NCBI GenBank assembly: GCA_003868215.1
Contig: QWDQ01000022.1
Coordinates: 186,001 to 250,000, forward strand
Length of the DNA: 64,000 bases
Direction: 5' to 3'
DNA from: Pseudophaeomoniella oleicola
Taxonomy: Eukaryota > Ascomycota > Eurotiomycetes > Phaeomoniellales > Phaeomoniellaceae
The notes beneath the pieces are model-generated. The model was not told where the DNA came from, searched no databases, and saw only the letters and a program-made list of their open reading frames with translations. Each line of letters begins with the position of its first letter. Within the stretch, counting starts at the first letter, position 1. This document shows positions 55,358 through 64,000 of the stretch, piece by piece. Made by a program: the position numbers and the translations under genes.

Positions 55358-57710
55358 ATGGAAAAGGTGTTGTCTAAACCTTCCGACACGAGTGCCATAA
55401 CCAATGGAGATGAAATAATGGCACTTACCGATCAACAGACCATTGCTCTCTCAGAACAGGATATTGACCAAGGCCATACCGAACAAGATAACCATTATCT
55501 TAGTTCGAAAAGCAATTCCGTCACCGACGACTTACGGAAATGGTTTGAGGAATACATGGCCACACCAGACATCGGGCCCGATGCTGAAGTTGTGAAGACT
55601 GTAACTTCTGATCATCTCAGTGCAAGCTCTGTTGAAAGGCGTATTCTTGATCTGATACCATCCATACATGTCACAAGACGATACTGTGACGCCTGCCACC
55701 GTCTCTTCAAGCATTGGCCAGATATAGAGGCTTGGGAACATGCAGTCGCACAGTCAAGTTACAGTACATATGTGATAGAAGCTTCAACCCGCAAAGGATG
55801 CAACTTCTGCGCTTTCCTGCTGCAAAGTCTCAAGGACGCTGATCTTCTCAACACGTATCGCAAAATTGAAGATCGTTTAGCACATTTAATCAATACGGGG
55901 ACAATCTCATTGTCAGTTCAAAACTGGGGAGCAAACGGACTCAGTCAGGTTTTATGGCTGAATTTCCCAGGGAAGATCGGCACGGTTCGTCACCGCCTCA
56001 GAGATATCAGTCAGCGCTTTCACTCAGAGATTTTGCCACCTAGTGGTATGGAACCTTCGATCTGTCTTCAATGCCCTCGCTGATGTCTTTGCAGAATGTC
56101 TCTATGAAGAGGAGCTTGGTGTCCTCGAAGTAGCAAACAGATGGCTAGACAATTGTAACCAAAACCACAAGAAATGTCAGTTTGACGACCAGATTCCACT
56201 GCCCTCAAGGTTAGTATCTGTTGCTGGTGATACTCCGCGATTAGTTTCGACCGCAGGGTGGACAGCCAAACCTCTATACACTACACTCAGCCACTGCTGG
56301 GGTAATCTCGAATTCGAAAGACTCACCTCAAAGACATTCGATCAATTTTTGCGATCGATACCAAAAGGTGCGCTCACGAAAACCTTCAAGGAAGCAGTCG
56401 GCATCACTTGCAGTCTTGGAGTTGAGTATATATGGATCGATTCCTTATGCATTATTCAGGACAGCGAGAGCGACTGGCAGAAGGAAGCAGCCCTGATGAC
56501 GTCGGTCTACAGCGGTTCATATGTAAACATCGCAGCATCTTCGGCCATCAATGGCAGTCAAGGATGCTTTGTCAAGAATCGATATTTCAGTGGCGGTCTA
56601 AGAACCAGAGTTGTGGCCGGTTGTCATCAAAGGGTCCAAGAATTTTACAGCGAGAGAGTGTATGCCAATTCTACTACTGGAACGCATTTAGCAACAAGGG
56701 CTTGGGCACTTCAAGAAAAGCTGCTACCGACTCGAACGATCCATTTCGGTGAACGAGGTGCGTTCTGGGAGTGCAAGAGCATGATCGCGTCTGACTTTTT
56801 GCGTAATGGTATATCACATCGCCTTGGAAGCACTCTTGTGTATGGACGCTCCCGTAATCCAAGTGGTTCCTCTTTCTGGCGACAAGTTGTTCAGGCGTAC
56901 TCTGCGACCCAGATGAAAATTCCACGGGATAAACTTCCTGCTTTGTCCGGAGTCGCAAGAAGGGAAGCTGAGAGCAACGGAGGTCAGTACCTTGCTGGTC
57001 TTTGGGGAGAAGGTATTGAATATCAGCTATGTTGGAGAACTCAAAGTAAGATCAGTGTACGGCCGCGTTGGCGAGCACCGACATGGTCATGGGCTTCCAT
57101 TGATAGTCAAGTCTACTATTCGATCCCGCTACGAAACGACCTCGAAAGCCGATATTGCCATGTGATCCGTACCTCTGTGACATTGACCGGATTGGATCCT
57201 TTTGGTGAGATCAAGGCTGGCTCAATCCATCTGGCATGCTCTTACATGGTACCTGGACGCCTCAGCAAGCCTAGTCGATGTGAAGTTGGCTCTGAAACGG
57301 TCCTAGTGAAGATCGATAGCAAGGAATATGCCTTCACAGTCCAAAGAGATTGTCTCAACGAGATGGAGAGTGACCATCTTGTTCATCTGCTTCCAATCCT
57401 AGGCCGAAGACCTGATGCACGGATGAGTATTGGAATGGAACAGATGTACATGTATGAAAACCCTATCAAGGGAATTGTCCTTCATCAATCCAGCACTTTA
57501 GGAACCTTTTATCGACTTGGATGTTTTGATTTCATGACTTTAGACCCACAAGGTTATTTGTTCAACGAATTCTATCCTGCCGGAGACTTCTATAACGACT
57601 TCGAAGAGATCCTAGCAACTATCGGGGCGTCAACAGCAGCTTCAGTCTGCAAGGAAGTCATTTCGAACGAACAATATCCTGAAGAGCGCTATGTGATCGA
57701 AATCATTTAG
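55358..57710 (+). CDS. HET-domain protein (heterokaryon incompatibility), intact
   Basis: Exons 55358-56045 and 56095-57710 (49-bp intron) give 767 residues. The N-terminal region holds a paired Cys module (CDACHRLFKHWP and GCNFCAFLL). The HET domain begins at LYTTLSHCWG (290-299) and contains TFKEAVGITCSLGVEYIWID (about 326-345), SLCIIQD, SVYSGSYVNIAAS and RAWALQEKLLPTRTIHFG (about 431-448). It is followed by KLPALSGVA, YLAGLWGEGIEYQLCW and APTWSWASID, the usual post-HET segments. No extra C-terminal repeats (WD, ankyrin, TPR) are seen. HET proteins cause cell death upon non-self recognition. Start chosen at 55358, the first ATG in frame. The splice is in phase (PPS-E-CLYEEEL). Confidence 0.92.
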
Positions 57711-58780
57711 CAAGAAACTTGGTGGTCTTGATATGAATCGAATCAATCAGGGAATCACACACACACACATTCACATACACACAGGGTGATGCGAGCCAAA
57801 TTCGGATGCGGTCGGTCAGTCAGTCAGACAAAGAACGCAAAAGTCGTCACAGAACGTATTTCTCATAGGCATATATCAAATTACCTAAGGTGTGAATTTC
57901 ATTTCTTATGCTTAAGGACCGTACTCCTTCTTCTATTTTCCAGAGAAAGCTACCTCATACACATCTATACTTATATCTACACTCAATCTCCCCCTAAAAG
58001 CCCCCGCCCATCATGCCCTGACTAGATATATCCCTAGTAAAACCTTCGCACAACCGAGGTCGTGGCGTGGCGTGGCGTTGCATCGGCAAGACTCTCAAAA
58101 AGCGGTGCTGGAGAACATCTCGTTCAAGATCCTGTATATATATGTAGGGCCCTATTCATTTTGTTAAACGAGGCGTATGCGCAGCAGCAGCAGCACTGCA
58201 GCAGCAGAGTAAGTCTAGGGGGCTAGGCGTAGCGTAGAGAGGCTAGATGATACAAGAAGAAAGGAAGGAAGGAAGGTAGTTTGATAGGGTAGGTTAGGTA
58301 GGTACGGTACCTACCTAAGGTAGGTGAAGGAAATCGCTTTGTACGGTAATTAGCACCTATTTCTTTATGAAGGGAAGGGGGATTAATGATATGTATGTGA
58401 ACTTCAATGTATTAGTTGGAGTCGCAACTGTCGGGACGCAATCACCCGCGATGGGGTGGGGTGGGTATATGACAGACAGTGGGAAAATTAGTGGTAGCGT
58501 GGATCAGTGATTTACCAAGGCGCTGCTGTTCAATACTGGTACCGATCGAATGTCTGCCAGTCTACGTACTTTGATCAATTAGTATGATAGTCTACCACTA
58601 TGCAGTGTTGTGTGATTTGGTCATCAATCCCGATAGCTTGTACATATGGAGTAGTATGTGGCTGTACCAGAGTCCCTTCTATAATTACCTACCTCATTAG
58701 TGTGTACAGTCAACCTAGTATGTAGAGCATAGCAAAGAACACCAAAGTCCAGACCAGACATCTTCAATCTCCATGACATT
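57711..58780. other. Convergent 3' intergenic with simple repeats
   Basis: Holds CA-rich (57760-57782), CAG-rich (58179-58207), GGAA-rich (58262-58278) and TACC/GGTA (58278-58325) tracts. No gene. Confidence 0.5.
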
Positions 58781-60559
58781 TCATCTCGGCACCCACAGCC
58801 CTCCATTCCCTATGGCTCGATCTCGTAACTCTGCACCCGGCGTCCTGATACCCGCCATATGCATTGGCACCTTATCGATTTGTTTCTGAGTATACTGCCT
58901 TGCATCGACATATCTGTCCGAAACAGATCTTTCGCTCCTTGCCGTCTTGATTCTCTGAATGATCACCTGCGGACCCCAATTGGGACGACTTAGGCTGGCC
59001 TCCGCCATCGATATATCCCGGTACATCTCGAACAAGATTCTGTCTCGATCGGTCACGGGATTATATTTCAGCAACGGGCGCAGAAAACCTAGAATTATCA
59101 CCTTGAGTTTTGCGTCGAAAAATGTCTTGGTACCAAAGTCATAAATGAGATGGACTGTGGCAACCTTTTTGACCGCGATGGATGGTGGAGCATGCGGCGA
59201 GGGACCGACAGAGATAATTGACTCATGCCAGTCAGCATCGACATCCAAGTCAGCCTTAGGCAAAACACAGGCCCAGCCAAAGTATACACCAGAAAGACGG
59301 AGCAATAGATCCTCGGATAGTCCACCAAGGTTTGCTGTGGGTAGACCCAAGTCTGCTTGATTCCTTCCTGTGCCTCGTACAACCCGGCCATCAAAGCGGA
59401 TGGGGAACGGACTCTCTGGTCCCGCATCATTGCCAATCACTCGAGGGCCTTGGTCGACCAACGATTCACTTTGAATGGGATCGTAAGACATGTCGCGGAC
59501 CTGATCATAGCGCTCGCTTACATTCTCAATCTTTCCTTGTATTCCCGTTGCGCCATACGCCGCGGTGCCCGCTTCTTGAACGAGGAAACCCGGCTGATAC
59601 TGACTTATCTGGCTCTGGACGACGTCTGTGATGGGAGCAATGGCATTTGCTGCTGCGTTGTTACCGACGATGGATGCAACTTTGAGCCCAATTTCTGCAG
59701 GAAGGGTAGCAAGTGACGACCCTCGAATTGTGCTCATGTCTGTAGACGTCGAAGCCACACGAAAGACCGGACTTGGACAGAGCACCTTCTTGCTACCTTC
59801 CTCTGCACACAGAACAACGCGAAAATAACCATCGGCAGCAGCGGCAGGAATGCGTAGGATGGCAGTAGCTCGGGGAGTGTGATGCCGTAGCTCTTTTGGT
59901 GCCTTCTTCAAGAACTTCTTGATGTCCCGTTGCCACGCACGTTCATCGGCTTCGGGAAGTTGAGACGCCTCCGCGGTTTCCACCGGCGTCACATCAAGCC
60001 AGCTACTATTGCTTCGAAAGAAAGCTTTGACATTCATTCCGGTGTTTCCCGAGAATCCTTTCCGCTGCATCCATATTCGACGATCTGGCGGCAATGGCCT
60101 GTCTGAAAATATAGTAACTGCAACATTCGTCGACGGTCCTTTGTAGAAGACGAGACCGTGTGAGTGTCGAAGGATACTGTAATGCTTCGTCGACTCGTAG
60201 GGATGGCTAATGAGCCCTCCAGCGAAATGCTTGGTCTCGTCGAAAGCTTGTTTCCAGATGGATTTCTCTTTAGCTTGAGTAGAACTCGAAGAAAGGCTTG
60301 TAGGACTCTGCACCAGATTCAACGGAGCATTTTCATCGCCATAGGCGGGACCTGGAGATCTCGGCAACCCTGTGTGAAGTTGAAGATTCTCAACACTCTG
60401 CAGGAGTCGTGCTTCATCTCTACTAGTTGACCCGACCTCAGCTGGAGATGGGAGTCCCTTATCTGATGAAGGATATGATGTTGGTACTTTATCCGCCGAA
60501 AAATACGAAGTAGGAACCGGCTTCCTATTCGGAACCCCCGAACTATACTGACGCTCCAT
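58781..60559 (-). CDS. 'LipA and NB-ARC domain' family protein with riboflavin-kinase-like C-terminal domain
   Basis: Single exon, 592 residues. The N-terminal 100 residues are Ser/Pro-rich and disordered. A conserved fungal core follows (SIWKQAFDETKHFAGGLISHP at about 100-120, then HYSILRHSHGLVFYKG and FFRSNSSWLDV). From about 385 to 505 the sequence matches the riboflavin kinase fold: PIRFDGRVVRGTGR, LGLPTANL, GVYFGWACV and KVIILGFLRP. In true kinases these surround the ATP and flavin sites. Fungal databases call this family 'LipA and NB-ARC domain protein', though neither lipoyl synthase nor NB-ARC motifs are evident. Whether it binds flavin is unknown. It lies upstream-to-downstream in tandem with the DUF726 gene. 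Confidence 0.85.
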   Translation of the reverse strand: MERQYSSGVPNRKPVPTSYFSADKVPTSYPSSDKGLPSPAEVGSTSRDEARLLQSVENLQLHTGLPRSPGPAYGDENAPLNLVQSPTSLSSSSTQAKEKSIWKQAFDETKHFAGGLISHPYESTKHYSILRHSHGLVFYKGPSTNVAVTIFSDRPLPPDRRIWMQRKGFSGNTGMNVKAFFRSNSSWLDVTPVETAEASQLPEADERAWQRDIKKFLKKAPKELRHHTPRATAILRIPAAAADGYFRVVLCAEEGSKKVLCPSPVFRVASTSTDMSTIRGSSLATLPAEIGLKVASIVGNNAAANAIAPITDVVQSQISQYQPGFLVQEAGTAAYGATGIQGKIENVSERYDQVRDMSYDPIQSESLVDQGPRVIGNDAGPESPFPIRFDGRVVRGTGRNQADLGLPTANLGGLSEDLLLRLSGVYFGWACVLPKADLDVDADWHESIISVGPSPHAPPSIAVKKVATVHLIYDFGTKTFFDAKLKVIILGFLRPLLKYNPVTDRDRILFEMYRDISMAEASLSRPNWGPQVIIQRIKTARSERSVSDRYVDARQYTQKQIDKVPMHMAGIRTPGAELRDRAIGNGGLWVPR

Positions 60560-61433
60560 ACTTTCAAGGCCGCGAAATCTTGGGAAATCGTAAAAGCTTC
60601 CAACAATGGTTCACAATCGCTCGCTCATAATACTCGACTACTCTTCATCATCATCATCGTCGCGATGGGAATCCCTTGGACATTATACGGCATGGCACGG
60701 CAAAGTCGGCGCTGAACTTCTAACCCAGCCAGCCAACCAACCACCCGAATCCAAAACAGACAGATATGACTTGTCCTCTTCGCTAAATGTCTATTCGAAA
60801 ATGGAAACGGAGAATTGGCAGCGATTGATAAAATTTATTGGTGTTAGAGCCAAAGAAATCAGAGAACGGTTTCGTCTCGGATGTTCGGGATGGATGCTGA
60901 CGTTTTGTGAGGCAATTTACCTATCACAGAAACCCCACTCACCTCTCTCCACCTCATCTCGTCGCCAGTCATCTCACTCAAAGGATTCGAGTTTAGGGCT
61001 GAACTGGTAGAAATGAGAATGCGATGGAACTCTCATGACGACGACGACGACGACGACGAGCTCCTTATGGGTACGCAAAGTAGTAAGTACATCGTATGTC
61101 AAACGATAGGTATGCCAATTATTATAATCTGTACAAATAATGTATATATACCTACCCAGAGCAGACTCCTTCAAATCATTCCGAACATTCAATTGAGGCC
61201 TTTTTTCATCAAATCATCCATCCCTACAATATTAGCCACAAAAGATTCAATCAATCCCAACACCGACCGCTAATGCAGAACTGCCCTTCCGATGCAACAA
61301 TGCCGTCGAGGACCAGTATATATATGGGTGGTCAACAGGCGCTATTATTTGACAATGCTCCTCCCTCTCCCAGAATACTTGTTCTATCCCTGATATTTTA
61401 TGATCTTTCATCCGTGGCAAAATGAGTTGACTT
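60560..61433. other. Intergenic between two minus-strand genes
   Basis: Promoter of the riboflavin-kinase-like gene and 3' end of the DUF726 gene. Contains a (GAC)n tract at about 61037-61059. A 134-codon plus frame (60606-61010) is Ser-rich and uncalled. Confidence 0.45.
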
Positions 61434-64000
61434 TTATTCAAAAGTCATCGTGATTTCTTTCTCTTTTCCAAATTCATCGTCTTCATCGGCCCATGCGTTA
61501 TGCTCCATGCCGTTTCCAAAGGTAGAATATGCCGATGTGTTAACCGGCATTGTTGCCACAGACCGCAGCTCCGGACGAACAGTGCTTAGTGATTCATACG
61601 ACAAACTAGAATCGATGCTTAGAGGAGGGAGAGTACTCCTGAGCTCTTTTGGGCTCTCGAAGGCGGGTTCGAAGGATAATGTAATATCTTCTTCTTCTGA
61701 TCGAGGATGTTCCATCGCGCTGTCGGTGAAAGACCTGGGAGGCGCTGTGAAAGCCTCGTCATTCTTGGTCCGTAGGGACATGCTAGTTTCGGAATATACC
61801 GGAAGAGTAGTATCTTGAGTTGGAAGATTTGCTTCAGAGCTCTTGGTTTGGCGGAGCATGTCACGAGGGCTGGATATTCCACTGATAGAGGGACTGATAT
61901 CTAGTTTCATGGGTGGGAGAGTTGACTCCAGCTGCTTCACCTCGATCATTTCACTCTCCAGTTCTCTCTTGATAGCTTCAATGTCAAACAGCACGGTAGG
62001 CTCAGTGCTGCCTGCTTTCATATCGGAAAAGTCCATTGCACCGTCCCGATCATAAGTCTCCCAGCCCTTCTTCTGTGCCAGTTTGCCCTTTTTGAAGAGC
62101 CCGAATCGTTTCTTCTCTGGTTTTTCTTCTGCTTGTCTCCGAGCCTCATCGATTTCCTTTATGAGCTCGCGCTGCCTCTGTGCGTGATTTTCCGGGTCGG
62201 GGTCTTCAATCTCGGAGAATTCATCGCTCTCAACCTCCCAACCCACTTCCCTTAGTAATCGCGGCATGGCAGTACGATAAGCCATGTGTCCATTGACCAT
62301 ACCGGATACATCGATATTTTCCAGACCAACGACGTCTTCCACTGGCGCAAGTCCAGCAACGCGCATAATGCCTCCAGTGGTAGCACGGAAAAGATAACCC
62401 AAGATCCAGTCGTTCGATGCGTAACCATTGACAAATCTGCCAGATACCGCAGTACGAGCTCTAAGATACTCGTCTCTCTTCGCCACAATTGGCGAGCCGA
62501 ACAGATAAACGTTTTGAACAAGCCCATACGCCCCTCGGTTAGCTAGTTCTTTCAAACACGAAAAGATCAACCTTGAACCTAAAGAGAATCCAACAAGCGT
62601 GACCGGTCTGTTGCCAAGGTGCCTATCAATCAATGAATCTGCAAGAATGAGACCCGCAGCTGTCGCTCGATCCAAAGAGACGCTCCAAGGGTTGTCAATG
62701 AGATAGGATAGCTTGGTCAACACGATCGGTAACTGCAAAGAGGCCATCAACGCCACCAGGATGGTGGACCCAAGAACTTGCTGAACCGTCTGGGTAAGGG
62801 CCTCAGTCGCAAGAATGTTGATGGTGTCTCCCATTGACGTAAGCATCTCTGGTTCCCAAAGGAGGGAGTATATGTCCCCCATGATCGGGTCAACCGTAGA
62901 GTAAGGTAGACGGACATCGTCAACCTTGCCGCTCATCCAACCCGATACAGTAATGATCAGATTCAAGCGCTTGTTATTGTGTAGAGGACGATATTCAAAG
63001 GTTTTGACATGACCTGTACGACGACTCGACGCTCGAACGGCAATGGTGCCGCCAGCTGCTGTTGCAGCCGATGTGATGAGCGCGGCACCACCAACACCAC
63101 CCAAAAATCCTGCAGTACCCGTGACACCAATAGTCGTGAACCCGGCAGCAAGACCGGCACCAATGACAGGAGCAAGGAGACCGGCTGACAAGCCAATGAC
63201 GAGACCGCCGCCGACAGTTGCGAGACCCATCATCACGTATTTGTGTTTCAAACCCTTTTTACGCCGAGCTTCTAGATGGTCATCTTCGTTCCAGGTTTCC
63301 TTGTCCTTTTCTTCCTCCATCTCTAGTGCATCTATGACTCTCTTCTCGAAGCGACATATTTGGACCCATGACACGTCCATCGCGGCACCAATTCTCTCAA
63401 GCAGACTGCGAGACCTTGCATCATATGCGGAATCTGCAATGAGCACGAGAAACAGATCACAAAGCACTGTCCACCTCAGATCCAGATCTATCTTTGCGTC
63501 GTGTGTCATTTGGGAGGGCGTGTGTACTTCTGGCACACCCCCTCCGTCCTCGTTCTCGGAATCGTCGTCTGTCCTAGCCGACCCTTCACCTGCGGAAGGT
63601 CTGGAAACATCAGTAGAACTCTTCCCACGAACCGACGTTGACGCTGATGAGACGGAGAATCGTGGAGATTGGATTTCGGCCATAGGATTATGGACACGCG
63701 GGCTCTGCATCAAGGGAGGCACGAGGTCCGAAGGTTGGACGCCATGCTCTGCAAGCTGCTCGATCATGACCTGTTCGGCAGAATCGATGTCCATGTGTTG
63801 ATACAACCGAACCATCATTTGTTGACCCCATTTGTTCAATGATTCAAGCACGCGAGAGAAGTCCTTTTTGGTGCTTTTTGTCATTTTGGCATTCTCAACC
63901 TCCGTCGTCATCTGATAAATTGTCAATCTCGTGACACCCACATACGCTATCCGCTGGCCTTCTGTGAGTAAGTCTTTGGTCGCTTCTAGCTGCGACACTG
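61434..64000 (-). CDS. DUF726 / Mil1 (TMCO4)-type membrane lipase-like protein, 5' end outside the window
   Basis: At least 854 residues; the frame is open to the right edge, so the start lies beyond. The N-terminal part has EGQRIAYVGVTRL, conserved in this family. A central charged segment precedes a glycine-rich double membrane region (VMMGLATVGGGLVIGLSAGL, then TGTAGFLGGVGGAALITSA). The alpha/beta hydrolase part follows: ITVSGWMSG, DIYSLLWEPE, the nucleophile elbow VGFSLGSRL, YLFGSPIVA and GYASNDWILGYLFR. The C-terminal 270 residues are acidic and disordered with many Ser/Pro, ending in a short EITMTFE. Yeast Mil1 interacts with clathrin adaptor AP-1 and has lipase-like motifs; a Golgi or endosomal role is inferred by homology. 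Confidence 0.92.
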   Translation of the reverse strand, partial: VSQLEATKDLLTEGQRIAYVGVTRLTIYQMTTEVENAKMTKSTKKDFSRVLESLNKWGQQMMVRLYQHMDIDSAEQVMIEQLAEHGVQPSDLVPPLMQSPRVHNPMAEIQSPRFSVSSASTSVRGKSSTDVSRPSAGEGSARTDDDSENEDGGGVPEVHTPSQMTHDAKIDLDLRWTVLCDLFLVLIADSAYDARSRSLLERIGAAMDVSWVQICRFEKRVIDALEMEEEKDKETWNEDDHLEARRKKGLKHKYVMMGLATVGGGLVIGLSAGLLAPVIGAGLAAGFTTIGVTGTAGFLGGVGGAALITSAATAAGGTIAVRASSRRTGHVKTFEYRPLHNNKRLNLIITVSGWMSGKVDDVRLPYSTVDPIMGDIYSLLWEPEMLTSMGDTINILATEALTQTVQQVLGSTILVALMASLQLPIVLTKLSYLIDNPWSVSLDRATAAGLILADSLIDRHLGNRPVTLVGFSLGSRLIFSCLKELANRGAYGLVQNVYLFGSPIVAKRDEYLRARTAVSGRFVNGYASNDWILGYLFRATTGGIMRVAGLAPVEDVVGLENIDVSGMVNGHMAYRTAMPRLLREVGWEVESDEFSEIEDPDPENHAQRQRELIKEIDEARRQAEEKPEKKRFGLFKKGKLAQKKGWETYDRDGAMDFSDMKAGSTEPTVLFDIEAIKRELESEMIEVKQLESTLPPMKLDISPSISGISSPRDMLRQTKSSEANLPTQDTTLPVYSETSMSLRTKNDEAFTAPPRSFTDSAMEHPRSEEEDITLSFEPAFESPKELRSTLPPLSIDSSLSYESLSTVRPELRSVATMPVNTSAYSTFGNGMEHNAWADEDDEFGKEKEITMTFE

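Overview
The window is nuclear DNA from a filamentous ascomycete (Pezizomycotina). The evidence is short GT-AG introns (about 50-100 bp), a HET-domain gene plus a decayed HET copy, fungal-only families (GPI-anchored repeat protein, 'LipA and NB-ARC' protein, fungal LanC-like protein, secreted acid phosphatase) and moderate GC content. The genus cannot be named from sequence alone. I find about 25 genes. Two are cut by the window edges: a guanine deaminase on the left and a DUF726 lipase-like protein on the right. I recognised no tRNA, rRNA, CRISPR array, retroelement or intact transposon.

Layout. 0-7.5 kb: guanine deaminase (-) faces an NCS1 purine/cytosine permease (+) across a GATA-containing divergent promoter, followed by a DHA1 drug/polyamine-type MFS transporter (+). 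8-18 kb: epoxide hydrolase (-), SDR (-), secreted GH5 glucanase (+) and a secreted beta-sandwich-like protein (+). 18-22 kb: a small stress-type hydrophilic protein (-), then a gene-poor, motif-rich stretch with gene-like remnants. 22-28 kb: a striking tandem-duplicated protein in which every cysteine is a Cys-Pro motif, an MDR oxidoreductase and a single-pass membrane protein with a discoidin-like ectodomain. 28-32.5 kb: a compact enzyme group (atypical SDR, two cupins, dienelactone-hydrolase-like enzyme). 33-39 kb: decayed HET gene, SDR and LanC-like protein. 39-54 kb is a cell-surface and secretome block: GPI repeat protein, membrane-anchored aspartic-protease-like protein lacking its first catalytic Asp, secreted M24 peptidase, six-cysteine small secreted protein, secreted cysteine-containing protein and purple acid phosphatase. 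55-64 kb: intact HET protein, LipA/NB-ARC (riboflavin-kinase-like) protein and the partial DUF726 protein.

How genes may work together. The clearest pair is purine uptake plus guanine deamination. The 28-32.5 kb enzymes could form a small catabolic or tailoring set, but no pathway-defining synthase is present, so this is inference. The 38-54 kb block is outward facing (adhesion, peptide and phosphate acquisition, a possible effector). Intergenic DNA and some introns carry a recurrent TAGGTACC/TACCTAGG-type motif, which also supplies 3' splice sites in at least two genes.
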